A stretch of 64,000 nucleotides of DNA from Bursaphelenchus xylophilus (taxonomy: Eukaryota > Nematoda > Chromadorea > Rhabditida > Aphelenchoididae), in assembly GCA_904066235.2 (NCBI GenBank), contig CAJFCV020000001.1:11713291-11777290 (forward strand). The letters are read 5' to 3'. Shown here piece by piece: positions 35,893 through 47,204 of this stretch (position 1 is the first letter of the stretch; each line of letters starts with the position of its first letter). The position numbers and the translations under genes were made by a program. The notes below the pieces were generated by a model that worked only from the letters and a program-made list of their open reading frames with translations, did no database searches and was not told the origin of the DNA.

Positions 35893-38800
35893 TTAATAGG
35901 GATTTACTGCCCTTCGACCTGAAAAAATCTTGTTGTTATTGATTAAGATTGCGATAGTAAATATAGCGTTTGAAAAAATGCGAAATTGAAAATTTTTGAA
36001 GGGCGTTTTGGGTAAAAATGGTAAAGATATCGAAAAAATTGACTTACGAGGCAACCTGGACTCCTGTGAAGTCCGATACGATCGGCTCGACATGTCCACG
36101 ATGAGACGTGAAGGAGGCTTTCGTTCTCTTCGTGGACGTTGGTGTTCTTCTGGGCCATTGTCCTCTTCTTGAAGCACTGGGCCAAGTCCTTGAAGTTCCC
36201 TCGACCTTCGGTGGGGCCGAGGACGTTGAGGGTCAGCTGAGGGCTGATAACAACATCGCCTTTTGCACTTCGCCATTCTTCGCAAAGGCCCAGGAGCCTC
36301 GTGATTTTGTGCTTCTGTAGGTGGCGGCGAGTGTTGGGTCACTGGAGGCTGGGTGACGTCAAGCCTTAGGATGTCCGCAGTTGTTGGCGTTATTGACCAC
36401 GCTGTCGTCATCAGCGGGCTTCTGGATCTGTCGGCCCTTGGTGGCCGGCCGTCGGCGACTGCTGTCCGAAGGTGTTGCCGATGGCGGGCTTGCAGTTCAG
36501 CGACTTCTTTTTCTGCCGCTTCCTTCAGTGCCCTTTCTTCTTCGGCCTTTTTGGTGGCGGCGGAGGCGGCTTCTCTGGCCTTCTTGGCCTCAACTTCCGC
36601 CTCTTTCAGGGCTTCTTGGTAGAATTCGACTTTTTTTTCCAATGTCGCTTGTTTTTCCCAAATTATGCGGCACTGATCCTTCCAGAAGTCCCTTTGCCAT
36701 CGAATGCGGGCATTTTGATCTTCTAATGGTTCTTCAGAGGCTGCATTCTCATCGAAGGCTTCAAGGGACATTATTGATGGGACGCTATGGAGCGTTGAGT
36801 GCTCCTCACTCGTACTGGAGCTGCCATCAAATCTCGATGTGGACGAGAAGTCCAATAAGTCCACCGATCCAATCGAGCCCTCAACCGCCGGCAGGTGGTC
36901 GGCCTGGTCGGTTGGGGCAGGTTCTGGGCCGAAGCCCGAGGGGCCAGTGGTACTGCTTGACCCCTCTTTACCCTCCTCTGGGACGCCGGTTGGATGCTGG
37001 CCAACCAGAGGAGGGGCCATTACCGCCGGCAGTTGTTCAGCCTGCGCGGAATGGGCTTGGCGCTCGGATGCTGGGCTCGAGCGGTGGCCGGAGGCCTGGC
37101 CGATGTTGTTTGGAGACACTGAAATCACCAAAATTAGACGAAAATTTTTAAAAAATATGGTTAAAACTGGTAACTCCATCGCTAAGGGCCCTAACATAGC
37201 CTATTCTTTCTATTTTCCCTATGTAATTTTTTGCTTTTAGGTGCAGATCCTGATGCTGGAGATCCATAATTTTGATTCTGAAGGCCACGGTGACCGAAAA
37301 TTCCATATTTCACTCAAAGTCCTGTGAAGAATTGTCCATTTGCCCAAAAAACAGTCGAGTGATGTCGAAATTCCATCCAGCTTGAAGTGCAGCGACGAAA
37401 ACCATATTAACCACACGAAACCCGAGCTGATTTTTTGTTGATGGCGACCGGAAGGCGTATTTATAGTGGTGATCAGGAAATCGACAGCAGAGCAGCTCGA
37501 AAGCTGTAGAACACTGAATGAACCGAAGATCGGATCAAACGACAACGTGGAACAAGGAGAACCTTCAAAAGGACCCCAGAAAATGAGACAAGAGCAAATT
37601 GATGGCGCTGATCCGGAGCTAAATGATGATTGCTCCTCGACGGAAGAAGATTAGGTGCGGATGGACAACCTTTGGATGATTTGTGGCGATGTCGACGTGA
37701 AGATCATGGAAAACGGGTAATGGATTGGATTCATGAAGAGAAAATGATCAGCTTGGTGTGCGGACGTTCGGATTGAGCTAAAATAAGGTAAGTCCAGGGG
37801 TCAAATGGGCGAAAACGTCTAAAAGTTTTTGTAATTTCGGGTTTTTCCTTGTATCCGTCTTTTTAATGTTCCATTCCAGATATCCATTAATTGTTCGATA
37901 ATTTCCAAGACGATATTGATGTCATGAATAATCTTCAGGCCAAGGAAATCATTGCTGAGGCTCGTTACTCCAAAAATCGAGGCAAACATTGCGAAGATTT
38001 CGGTTGGAAATGGAGTCCTGATGTAAAAACAAATTTGATGGTGAAGATGTTGATGGAATGGAATGTTTGGGTGGTCGATGATCCTTCCCCTTTTCTTTAC
38101 GAACGGTTTGAAGTCGTTTGAAGGTGGTAACTCCAAAGAATCCAGTCGAATGACGCTGAGTTCTGATGTTGGTCAAGTCGGTAAGCCTGTTTGATGGGTT
38201 TTTTGATGTTAAGATTGAGAGTTTAGAGTCTCTGAAACAGTCCACGCGACACGAAACCGTAAATTCGACGAGCCGGAACGACGAGAAATCACGTCCACCA
38301 GGAGAACAACACTCAGAGCACAGCAAGAGGTCTTTCAACAAGATTCTGACAAGAAAAACGAGGACAGGTACCAAGAACACCATCAATAACGTCACTCCAC
38401 GGACGAGACGAGCTCCCCACCCCTTGAAATTACTCTACAATAACCCTAATCCTTAGTGATGACCGTAGACATGGTCCATTTGACGTTGGTCTTCAGCAAT
38501 CAGCCCAGTGATTGAATTGGTCCAATGTGGAAGGTACAGGCGGTTCATCGTGTCATCAGGTGGTGTCTCACAGTGAAAACCCCGTTAAAAGTAACAAGAA
38601 GGTCAATTTACGTGGGCAGTATAAAATGATGTAAGTATTTATGGTTATATTTAGCATAATACAATTAGAATTTTTATGGGGATATCCAATTGTAATGTTC
38701 GATGTTTTAGGGCGCCAACGGACTTGGAAATGGACTCATGACAAGGAGCGACCCATCGAGTTTTGAACCGTCTTGGAATGCCTGGATGAAACTGAAAGGC

Positions 38801-40034
38801 GAAGAAAGGAAAATAAAAATTTTTACCTGGTCGACGAATCAGATTGCAGATGAAGTTGATGAAGTTTATTGGCAATTTGAGTAGAACAAAACGGTAAGGC
38901 ACTGTTGGCCATGAAAATGAAAAGTTTAGTCTTTTTTTTGGGAACCGACCAGTGGATTCATGGAAGGCCACCAATCGACTTCATCAGTTTTGGAAAGACG
39001 TCTGCCCGATCATGATGGGTATATCAATCCGGGAGACTGCGGGCTGGGATTGGTCGTTAGAAAGCAAAATTTCGGTAAAGAGTTGTCGTAACTTTTGGAA
39101 TTTTCGTCAAAACGTTTCGAAATTTATATCAAAAGCGAATTTAGCTTTTAGCTTTAAACTCAGAATTTAGGCTAACTTGGCTTTGGTTTTATTGCCTAAA
39201 GGTGTGTCAAAAAAAGAAAGCATTTTTTCCAAAATTTTTTCACAAAAATGAAATCCGCAATTCGAATTTTTTGAATTTACCGAGGAGCGACCTTTGTGGT
39301 TCGAAATTTTTCAGTAGTTCGGCTAAAATACGGCGGTCGATCTCTCGGGGTTCTAAAAATTGCAAAACTCAAAGAATATTGACTTAAGTTTGCCCGTATT
39401 TTACCGTACTAAAATAGATTCCGGCGGGATACCACCAGCCAAAATTGCGAATTTTTATGTAATATTTGGCTTGGATATTACACTTCACGATTCAATAGTA
39501 TATTTTTAAGGCCTTTAGGCCTTTTTATTGCCATTTTTTTGGCGGGATTTACGGTAGAAACCCACCAGCCAAAAATTAAATTCATTATTTTACGGGTCAC
39601 AAATTCAATCTAAGGTAATTTCGAGTTGCAACTAATTATAAGGTCTTTCAAAATGAGCTCCAAATCAATTTTTTGAGCTCTTTTTTTTTGTTTTTTAACT
39701 CAAAATTATATTGTTCTAGACGAGTGAAGTATTGATATTTTTGTTATATTTTTCCCCTAAGCTTAAGTTAGTCATCTCAACCCAAGTTAAAGTCTATTAC
39801 CGTATTCAAAGCCGGATTTGTCATCAAAAGATCCAGAATTTCTGGCATTTTGATGACAAATCCAACTCTCAAAATCCTCAAATAAACCCCAAAAAATCCC
39901 AAAAAACCCCAAAAATTCCAACTTGACTTACCCATCGGCCGCTCCCCGACGCCAACCACCGGGACGGCAGCGGTGGAAGGCGAAGGGGCCATCGTCGAGT
40001 TGACGGCGTCGCTTGATGCGGAGTTTTGGCTCAT
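35893..40034 (-). CDS. Coiled-coil protein, copy 1, three exons, 399 aa
   Basis: Exons: 40034-39932 (ATG, MSQNSASSDAVNSTMAPS), 37118-36048 (1071 nt) and 35918-35893 (stop TAA). Phases 1 and 1 join cleanly. Residues 35-100 are rich in Pro, Ser and Gly. Residues 110-150 are acidic/serine-rich (SSSTSEEHSTL). Residues about 166-246 form a strong heptad-like coiled coil (FYQEALKEAEVEAKKAREA). The C-terminus is Arg/Pro rich with SRSP. No enzymatic motif and no signal peptide are seen. Copy 2 (54284-58756) encodes 400 aa with the same exon phases; the visible coding-length differences are whole codons, implying constraint or recent origin. Residues near 62 (AEQLPAV) and 107 (ADHLPAV) suggest an internal duplication private to this copy. 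Intron 1 (2.8 kb) hosts a plus-strand unit. The exon 1 link is inferred from phase and paralogy. Confidence 0.7.
37220..39000 (+). other. Plus-strand spliced unit nested in intron 1, no conserved ORF
   Basis: Plus-strand introns with good ends: 37788-37879 (GTAAGT..CATTCCAG), 38181-38226 and 38631-38710 (GTAAGTATTT..GTTTTAG); an acceptor GCTTTTAG lies at about 37219. The same signals occur in copy 2 (55610-57040). Short frames in copy 1 (MLEIHNFDSEGHGDRKFHIS near 37252; MNNLQAKEIIAEARYSKNRG at 37924) are broken in copy 2 by a 2-nt deletion or a larger loss. It may be a non-coding antisense RNA or a decayed gene. Confidence 0.45.
39001..39900. other. AT-rich interval with GGCGGG/CCACCAGCC modules
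   Basis: No gene is supported. A module near 39420-39575 (GGCGGGATTTACGGTAGAAA then CCCACCAGCC) recurs at 57950-58125 in the paralogous segment. It includes the short palindrome AAGGCCTTTAGGCCTT. Confidence 0.5.
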
Positions 40035-40372
40035 CTTTCGATTGATAGCTGGAACCAGGATATTTCGACCGGTGAATGAGAAAATTGCCAACGAATTTTT
40101 GGTGAATTTCTAATATGCAAATTTCGAATTTTGATGCAAATTCGTGGGAAACTGACGTTTTTTTCAGATTTTCATTCAAATTTTTGCAATTTTTTGGAAC
40201 GTTTTTTACAACGTGGCGAAATTTCGGACATCTTTATGGAATTTTGAAGGCTTCAGGACGGGTTTGGACAGGGGTTTTTGGCTGTATGGCATACTTTTGG
40301 TGAGTTTTGACAAATTTTATTCGATTTCTTTAGCTTTTGATGTATTTTTTGAATTTATTTATTTAATTTTAG

Positions 40373-41864
40373 ATGGTTCTATGGCTAATCTGATACGAAC
40401 TCTCCCAAGCCTTCAGCCTCGGATGAACGGTCACAGATTGCTACCGATGGTCGAAGTCGCCAGAGAGGCAAATTATAGCTGATGGGCAAAGTGGAAGAGG
40501 TAAGTTGTTTGTTGAGCTTTTTGGATTGTTCGGAATTTAGGAAATTGCATTGGAGCCCCGCACGTCAAGAAAAAATAAAAGAAAAACGGGCGCCCAATGA
40601 AAAAGCCTAGAATTTTTTTTGGCATTCTGCCCTGTGCAAATCCGTTTTTGTCCAAATGGTTTGCAATATTTTGACATAAAGATTAATAGTAAATCACAAG
40701 ATATTGATACCAATAGAAAGCTCGAGAGCTGCTTAAGCTAATAGAACCAAAATATACCCATAATCGTAGTATTTTGACAGTTTTCCATGGCGAAGAATGC
40801 AACGTCTAAATAAAAGTTTGTATCGACGATACCGAGTCAGAGAGCACTGGAAGGAGGTATAGGCTCCACGTCAAAAAAATCCTTAAACTGTTCTTCGAGT
40901 ATCTACACCGGTCCCGTCCCGCTTGATGGGACAGTTTTTTTGATAGTTGGCCTTGAAATTTGCACTATTTTTAGCCTAGCTCGAACCATGTTCAGAAAAT
41001 GCGTCACGATGACACCCATTTAGAATGTACCAGCGGTATAAAAAACAGTTGTATACGACTAGTAGTACTCCCTAGAGTTCCCATTAAAAAAATTAGGTTA
41101 AAAATTGTTGTTATGCGCAATTTGGATGACAGGTTTTATGAATTTTTTTTCGCTGTGAGAACCTTTGCAATGCCCGCAATTTCTTGACGTGCCCCGCGTC
41201 AACGTAAATGTCATGAAAGGCATGTGATGGTTGGAGCCTAGCAGGACTAGAATCGGCAGTGCTTCAGTTCCAGCGGACGATACAACGCTGAGAAAGTTGA
41301 CATTATAGCTGATGGGCAAAATGGAAGAGGTAAGTTGTGTTTTGTTTTTGGATTGTTCGGAATTTAGGCTGTTGCACCGGAGTTCCCCGCCCACTTGAAT
41401 GAGAGGCATGTGGTGGCTGAAGCCTTGTTGGGAGGAACCAGGATCAGCGATACTTCGATCCCAGCGGACGATTTCAATGATGAGAAAATTGGCAAGTTGA
41501 TGGTGCACTGGAATTGGAAACTGACTCAAAGGTAGGCCTATTTTAGAAGATTGTTGTTGATTTAAAGGTATGGGTGGCAATTGGCGTTATGCTGAGAATT
41601 TTTCTGACATTTTCGGCGTAGATTTGAAGATTTACTGTAGTTGGAACGTATAGTGCGGGACATTTCACCTTTCTAGAATTCATTCGAACCTTTTCTTGGA
41701 GTAATTTTGATTAATCTTTCTTCTAACATTGTCCTGATTATTATAACGTCTCATTTAGAACTCCTGCGACGAGAAATCATTGTCAGACGCATACTGAAGC
41801 TCTCCGCCAGCAAGTATCCAATCGAGACTCCGGATTTGGGGACGATACATCGATGATGTTGTAG
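40373..41864 (+). pseudogene. BTB-like pseudogene, plus strand, disrupted by a CAC element
   Basis: Exon remnants match the BTB-like gene. RLLPMVEVAREANY then (frameshifted) LMGKVEE ends at about 40499. The next exon (from 40541) is interrupted by element 40561-41191. A second LMGKMEE end follows at about 41331, then an intact exon 41368-41531 (AVAPEFPAHLNERHVVAEAL ... NWKLTQ, phases 0 to 2) and a last exon 41759-41864 (TPATRNHCQTHTEALRQQ, stop TAG). Splice phases equal those of exons 3 and 4 of the minus-strand gene. Stops and a frameshift in the first part mean it is not intact, but the last two exons stay open. Confidence 0.65.
40561..41191. mobile_element. CAC-ended element, copy 3 (631 bp)
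   Basis: The ends are CACGTCAAGAAA and TTTCTTGACGTG, exact inverses over 12 bp. A 5-bp duplication CCCCG flanks it (40556-40560, 41192-41196). The neighbouring homologous exon (41368-) reads across the same point without an insert (GAGTTCCCCGCCCAC). The interior diverges from copies 1 and 2 beyond the ends. Confidence 0.88.
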
Positions 41865-42055
41865 CAGGCACAAGTAGATGACTCCCGACCCCGATCACTG
41901 CGGTCAAAGCCCCTTACTTTGGTCTTCCAAAGTATTTCAACTCAGCCACAACACCCGATGTTATCGAAAGGCTTGAATTTTTCTTGTGTTTATACTATAA
42001 ATGATAAGAATACGGTATTTTCTGTGTATTTTTTATGATTTTTGTCGATTTATTA
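41865..42055. other. Interval with no recognised feature
   Basis: Sequence after the pseudogene stop up to the TA-flanked element. Nothing identifiable is seen. Confidence 0.5.
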
Positions 42056-43281
42056 CAGGGTGCGCCAAAAATATTGGGTCAAAAATCAATTCCGTGTAGC
42101 TTCTTTCGGCTTGCCTAGAAATTAAAAATTTTAGGGTTTTTAGCAAGGGTAACTATCGTGCTATACAGCAACGGTAATGCCAGGGTTGGGGCCTATTGAC
42201 AACTTGAAAAAATAATCAAAAGTTTTTTGGGGACCAAAATTTTCTTTTCAAGTGGATGACCGGGAAATCAATTTGCCCATTATTTCCGCTAAAGGAAAGT
42301 AAGGTTCTTCAAATTAATTGTGTACAAATCACATGCTATTCAATTCGTAACAGCGTATGTAGTCATCGTTGACGACCGATCTGGCGGCGCTGGTCGCAAA
42401 AACTATAAAAAAATCCCGAAAGTTCGGATTTTTATGTTTTTAACGATCTCAATACCATAGTATCGCCCGTGTTGCTCTAAAATTTTGTGGTTGTAGAGCG
42501 TGTACATAGGGAATTGTTATACTGTAAAAGAAAACCTACACCTACAAGGGGACAGTTTCTGTATGAAAAAAACTTTATGGTGCGGATTGGAGGCACGGTC
42601 CTTCGAAACTTGATATATTTTGGCAGTTTACTACAAGTTGAAAAGTATTTGAGCGTAAAAATCGACGTAACGCTGTACTCGGGATACATGCTGACACAAC
42701 TGAATTACTTTTAGCGATTTTCAGTCCAAGCTCACTTGACGAGCAACCTTAGAGTAAACTCTACCGCTATAGTCACTATTTCGTCCCTCAGAGGCACTTC
42801 AAAAGACGACTAGTCAGACTCTCGTTGTTCTTATAAAAGTATCTTTGATGCCTAATATGCTGAGAATCATACATCGAAACTTCTACATAAAAATCCTTGA
42901 TCTAACGGAAGTTTTCTGGAAGAAGGCGCGTTTTTAGGCCGACTTTGACGGGCTGTAAAAGATGTAATCGTGGTTATTCGGAAAAATCATTTTTAGTGTA
43001 TAAAAAGCAACCGCTACTCTGTCCTATAAAGTGAATTTCTGCCATAGCATACAACGGTAAAACTAGTGTTTCCAATTTTTATCCATTTTGGGGTCCGTGT
43101 CTCAGGGGCCTTAGTTGTGAGCACTTATAATACAGAACAGGTGTCGTATACGACTACTCCGTTTGAAACTTTGAAGATAGATTCTTGGGAGCATTACACG
43201 TTTTACACAAGCGACCACTTTGCTCATGTACCATTACAGCCCGCAGGGCAAGTAAAAATATTATATTTTTGGCGCACCCTG
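42056..43281. mobile_element. TA-flanked element, 1226 bp, mariner-like ends
   Basis: The terminal inverted repeats CAGGGTGCGCCAAAAATAT are exact inverses, with TA on both sides. Size and ends resemble Tc1/mariner elements, but the longest internal frame (42487-42714, 75 aa) shows no DDE motif I can identify. Likely non-autonomous or decayed. Confidence 0.75.
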
Positions 43282-43362
43282 TAGACATCAATGATGACCC
43301 AAGATAAATTAGGGTGAAAGAGATGACTGACAGGGGTTATATCATTAAAAACCGTTGAATTT

Positions 43363-43854
43363 GTGACGAAAAGTTGCCAGCCCACCGAAAAGGCTATAGA
43401 AATCCGAATACGAGTCAATGCAGAATCCGCGTTTCAAATACCCTTTTATGATTACCCGAAAACCTTCGGATCGAAGGTCACCCGGCAGAATTCATGGAAG
43501 GAAATTCAGCGACATTTCCATTTAGACTGTTGTAGGCTGGTCCGACAACTGCTAAATTTTCTTGCACTAGCTATTCACATCGCGGTTGGGTTTCCTGCCG
43601 GCGATGCCGTTGCTGGCAACAACCTCTCCAGAGGATGCAGAAGCTCAACCCGTCACAGGACCTTCTCGAGGATTGGCACACTGAACACAAGAGGAATCTG
43701 TTCACAACCTCAACTTGCCGACTTTGAGAACCAGGAAGGATGGGAAGCACGTCTTCTGAATTGGACGCCCGATACCAAAATGCCGTTGGAAAGACCAAGA
43801 ACGCGCTGGGAAGACGACTTCAAGAACTTCTGTCCCACCATGTTCAACTTGTAG
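43363..43854 (+). pseudogene. LINE remnant: MADF-like start, endonuclease start joined to the RT end
   Basis: One open frame. Residues about 20-65 (FYDYPKTFGSKVTRQNSWKE) resemble a MADF domain with its conserved Trp. IGTLNTRGICSQPQLADFEN matches the first beta strand of the APE-type endonuclease of non-LTR retrotransposons. EARLLNWTPDTKMPLERPRT followed by RWEDDF matches the extreme C-terminus of RTE-like reverse transcriptase proteins. The body of endonuclease and RT is missing, so this is a large internal deletion that stayed in frame. Domain names are by eye. Confidence 0.45.
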
Positions 43855-44141
43855 ACTTGGAGAACCGACGTGATATCCCCACCTCGTTTGCTGGCGAACC
43901 GCTTTTTTTACACTATCGGAGCATAAAAAATAACTTCTACAAAAAGGTGGTTGCGACCAGAACACTTCCGCAACCTGCGAGGAAATTCGGGGGCCCATAA
44001 ACGTTCCGGTGCCCAATTTACAATGATTCTGCAGCTGACCGGATTCGAAGAACAAATATAGGATGCAGCACTGACGGCGTTGGAAGCCGAAGACCAGGCC
44101 AGCGGATTCCGGGAGCTTACCCACCAGCGGAAGCCTGGATA

Positions 44142-44433
44142 CTAACATTTTCACAAAGTGCCTGGACATTTTTTCGCTGTCGCACAGTGCATCTTGAACT
44201 TTTGTCGCCAACGCACTGTGGATTTTTGCCTTTGCGCACCGTGCATGTTTAAAACAGACCGTTTGCACTGTGCAAATTCTCGCGGCGGCGCAGTTGAGAA
44301 AAGGTTTTGTCGCACGATATTCCAAATGCACAGTGCAAAACCAAAGAAAGGTCAATGCACGGTGCAAAAAAACGCGGGCTTTGTGCACGGTGCAGACCGC
44401 GGCGAACGTCCAGGCACTTTGTGAAAATGCTAA
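44142..44433. mobile_element. TA-flanked element, second copy of 22025-22321
   Basis: The ends CTAACATTTTCACAAAGTGC and the inverse of TTAGCATTTTCACAAAGTGC are better preserved than in the first copy. The GCACAGTGC-type palindromes are retained. Confidence 0.75.
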
Positions 44434-45101
44434 TAGTCCTTCCGGGAAGTCGCCGGACTGATTTTTTTCGGCGCTATGAAAAAAAATTTTGACGCGAAAA
44501 AGGCATCCCAAATAAGCAAAAAAAAATTGCACTGCAAAGAAAACTTTTGGTTTCGCACAGCACGTGTCGCCGACTTCAGTCCGGCGGCCTTCCAGACGGA
44601 CTAGTATGCGCCCAGGACCCAATTCCAGGTGGTTTCGCTGATGAATCCGCCATTTTCGGCTTCGATACACAATTCAAACAACACCATACCGACATAAATG
44701 GCGCTTTTACGGCCGAGCACAAGATAAACAGCCCTAACCCAACTGCCCTTGCTGCAGCTATCCCCACCCCCATATACATCCTACCCTTCTAGAAAATTAA
44801 TTTTCTAGGCCGAAACTTCCCAAAGTCCCCAGGGGATACGTAATTCGGTCGATAAACCCGTGAAAACCCATGCATAATTCAACGTCTTTCCCAGCCAAAA
44901 CCTAAAGATATTCAGGGTACCCTCACTTTCGGACTAAACCATCGATATAAACATACAATGCATGCTCTGTACCGGGCCCGAATAAAAAAATCAGCATAAA
45001 TTTGCCTATAAAACCGCTCGAAAAACCCTTAACACCTACCCGAATAAAAATTCGACATAAATTTGCCTATTGAATCATTAGAACCAACTCTTGTCACCTA
45101 C

Positions 45102-45257
45102 CTTCACACGACCCCTTTCTCCCATTTCCCCTTCCCCTTTCAAAGCAAAAAAACAATAAAAAACACAACAACAAATAGATAAAATTGGATTTGTAGATCC
45201 TTCTTATTGGCTGGGAAGTGGCCTGGACTGATTGAATCTGGTGGTACTTGAAGGAAC
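45102..45257 (-). pseudogene. Candidate exon with hydrophobic segment (block Q)
   Basis: A relative of 23321-23472. Acceptor and a weaker donor (GTAGGT) are kept. A 5-nt length change relative to P near the start shifts the frame, although SVQATSQPIRRIYKS and the basic end are still readable. Confidence 0.35.
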
Positions 45258-45596
45258 CTGAAAGAAAAAAGGGATTAAAAGGCCAAAAACTCAAAAATAA
45301 GGTCAATAATCTCATGAGAAATATAGAAATCCCGAAAAAAACGTCATCACAACGCCTACGATCAACCAAAATTAGTTCAACACCTGTTTTATCGTAAATA
45401 GATTTACTTTATCCCTTTTATTTTACATCAGACACTGAAACGTCAACTAAGCAGATACCTGATGTCACGAATCATACAAAAAAAATTTCCATGACGCCAT
45501 AATTCAATAGTAAATGACCTGATCTCTGATTGGAATAGCCCACATCCACATTCAAACAGATTTCAAATCAACCAAAGTCCCTCTTTACCAACATAG

Positions 45597-46220
45597 ATCC
45601 GCCTACCTCAAAACTACTGCGCATCCTCAATGAAGGATGTTACCATGGAATCCAGGGCTCGGTTCTTCGCTGTCTTGTTCTTGGGCTATCTTGTTCTTCG
45701 ATTCCGATCAATCTAGCTTCCACGTCGACCATAAGCATGCCCAAATGTCATTCTGAAAGAAAAATGTATTTAAACGCGAGAAATTAAACCGGAAAGTTAA
45801 TCATCTCATCAGCAATATAAAAATATCCCAATACCGTCATGACGACATGACTAATGGCAAAAACTGGTAATTACTTCGTATAAAATTGCTTTCAATATAG
45901 GGCTTGGGGTCTTTACTTTTCATTGGCTCGGCGAATTTGTTTTGCGGAAATTCTGAACGCCTTTTTTGCAAAATCAGCCCGAGCCCTATATCCCCGCAGC
46001 GACGAATGTAGCGAGCTACATCGTTCGAATCCAAATTCAAAGGGATTTCGATCCCTAGATCAACCAAACCCCCCTTTTGTTAAAAGAGCTTCGCCTACCT
46101 CCAAAAAACTGCACTGTGCATCTTCAAGGAATCGACCATTTCCAAGGCTCGGCAAAGTCACTTGTTCTCCACTTTCACTCTAGCTTGCTCTTCAACCATA
46201 AGGCAATTCTGGACGTCCTT
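45597..46220 (-). pseudogene. Two tandem decayed copies of the 25.9-kb exon
   Basis: Near 45600-45755 and 46070-46215 the minus strand keeps the CTTTCAG or GTTTCAG acceptor and fragments LMVDVEARLIG and CLMVEEQARVKVEN, but in-frame stops interrupt both. The intervening sequence repeats (AAAATGTATTTAAACGCG, GTCATGACGACATGA). Confidence 0.5.
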
Positions 46221-46236
46221 CTGAAACAAAAATGTA

Positions 46237-46391
46237 TCAGTCTGTCGGAAAAATAACGGCGGATCGTCGCAGCAAAATGTCTCGCCTCGCCGCTACCGCG
46301 CACCAAATCCCCAGCCGCGGCTTGCAGTCGCAAAGCGATGATGAGCGACTCCGAGGCGCGACGATCCGCCGTTTTTTTCCCGACGGACTGA
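46237..46391. mobile_element. MITE, 155 bp, TA duplication, with empty site
   Basis: The ends TCAGTCTGTCGG and CCGACGGACTGA lead into about 33 bp of inverted repeat including ACGGCGGATCGTCGC. TA is duplicated at both sides. The tandem copy near 45768 reads AAAAATGTATTTAAACGCG without it. Confidence 0.92.
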
Positions 46392-46886
46392 TATTTAAAC
46401 GCGAGAAATTAAACAGGAACGTTAATCATCTCATGAGCAATATCAAAATATCCCAATACCGTCATGACGACATGATTAATGACAAAAACGAGTTATTACT
46501 TCTTATAGAACTGCTTTTACGGCATCTCACATCTTTTAATTCCCAAACACCTCCCGAAAAAGTGAAAAAATCCTAAAATTCTTCCGAAAAATCACAAGAA
46601 ATGTAGCGTTCTAAGTTCCCGTCATGACGAGAACTACACATGTATCTAATAATCAAAAAGAAAAATAGCACCTAGCTATACTTTTAAGCTTCTAAACCTG
46701 AGTGTAACCCGTTCACACCACAGTAAAAATCAGGGTTTAAAAAACCCTTATCTCTACCGTAACCTTTCAAAAAATATATCGTGATGACGGGCTTTTTTCA
46801 CAAAACTAAACTCTTTTTCACCTAAAATGCTAGCAGTATCCCTTTTAGATCTCGATTCCCTAATTTATCACTCCCAATTGACATAC

Positions 46887-46980
46887 CTTTCTGATCTTTC
46901 CGCGGTGGGGACCTCCGGGGCACCATTGATTTCTCCAACTTCTCCAGGGCTCCAAGGAACGGATTCTCGATGATTTCCAT
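46887..46980 (-). CDS. First-exon candidate, paralogue of 26762-26855
   Basis: It has the same 94-nt length, ATG and GTATGTC donor, and reads MEIIENPFLGALEKLEKSMV then a basic stretch. One Trp is replaced by Arg relative to the first copy. Function unknown. Confidence 0.3.
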
Positions 46981-47204
46981 GAAAATAGATAAGATTAAAA
47001 GTAGAACGAGCAGTATCTGGACTTATAACAAGAAATAAAGGCCTACAATTGGGAAAAAAACAACTTACTTTAATCACCAAAGCAGGCTTTGATGATTGGG
47101 TGAAGGGGAGGGAGTGGGAGGGGAAAGGGAAAGGGAAAGGAGGGTGGTGGGAGTGGTAGAAGAAGGCGAGTAATGGAAGTGGTGGGAGTGGAAGCGATGA
47201 GGCT

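Noticed and set aside
36381..37151. Plus-strand 256-aa frame
   Set aside because: It is the complement of the coiled-coil gene exon, a shadow caused by biased codon composition. The same shadow appears opposite copy 2 near 54766-55614.
39420..39575. Inverted-repeat transposon at the GGCGGG/CCACCAGCC module
   Set aside because: The two end motifs are in direct rather than inverted orientation, and no target duplication is visible.
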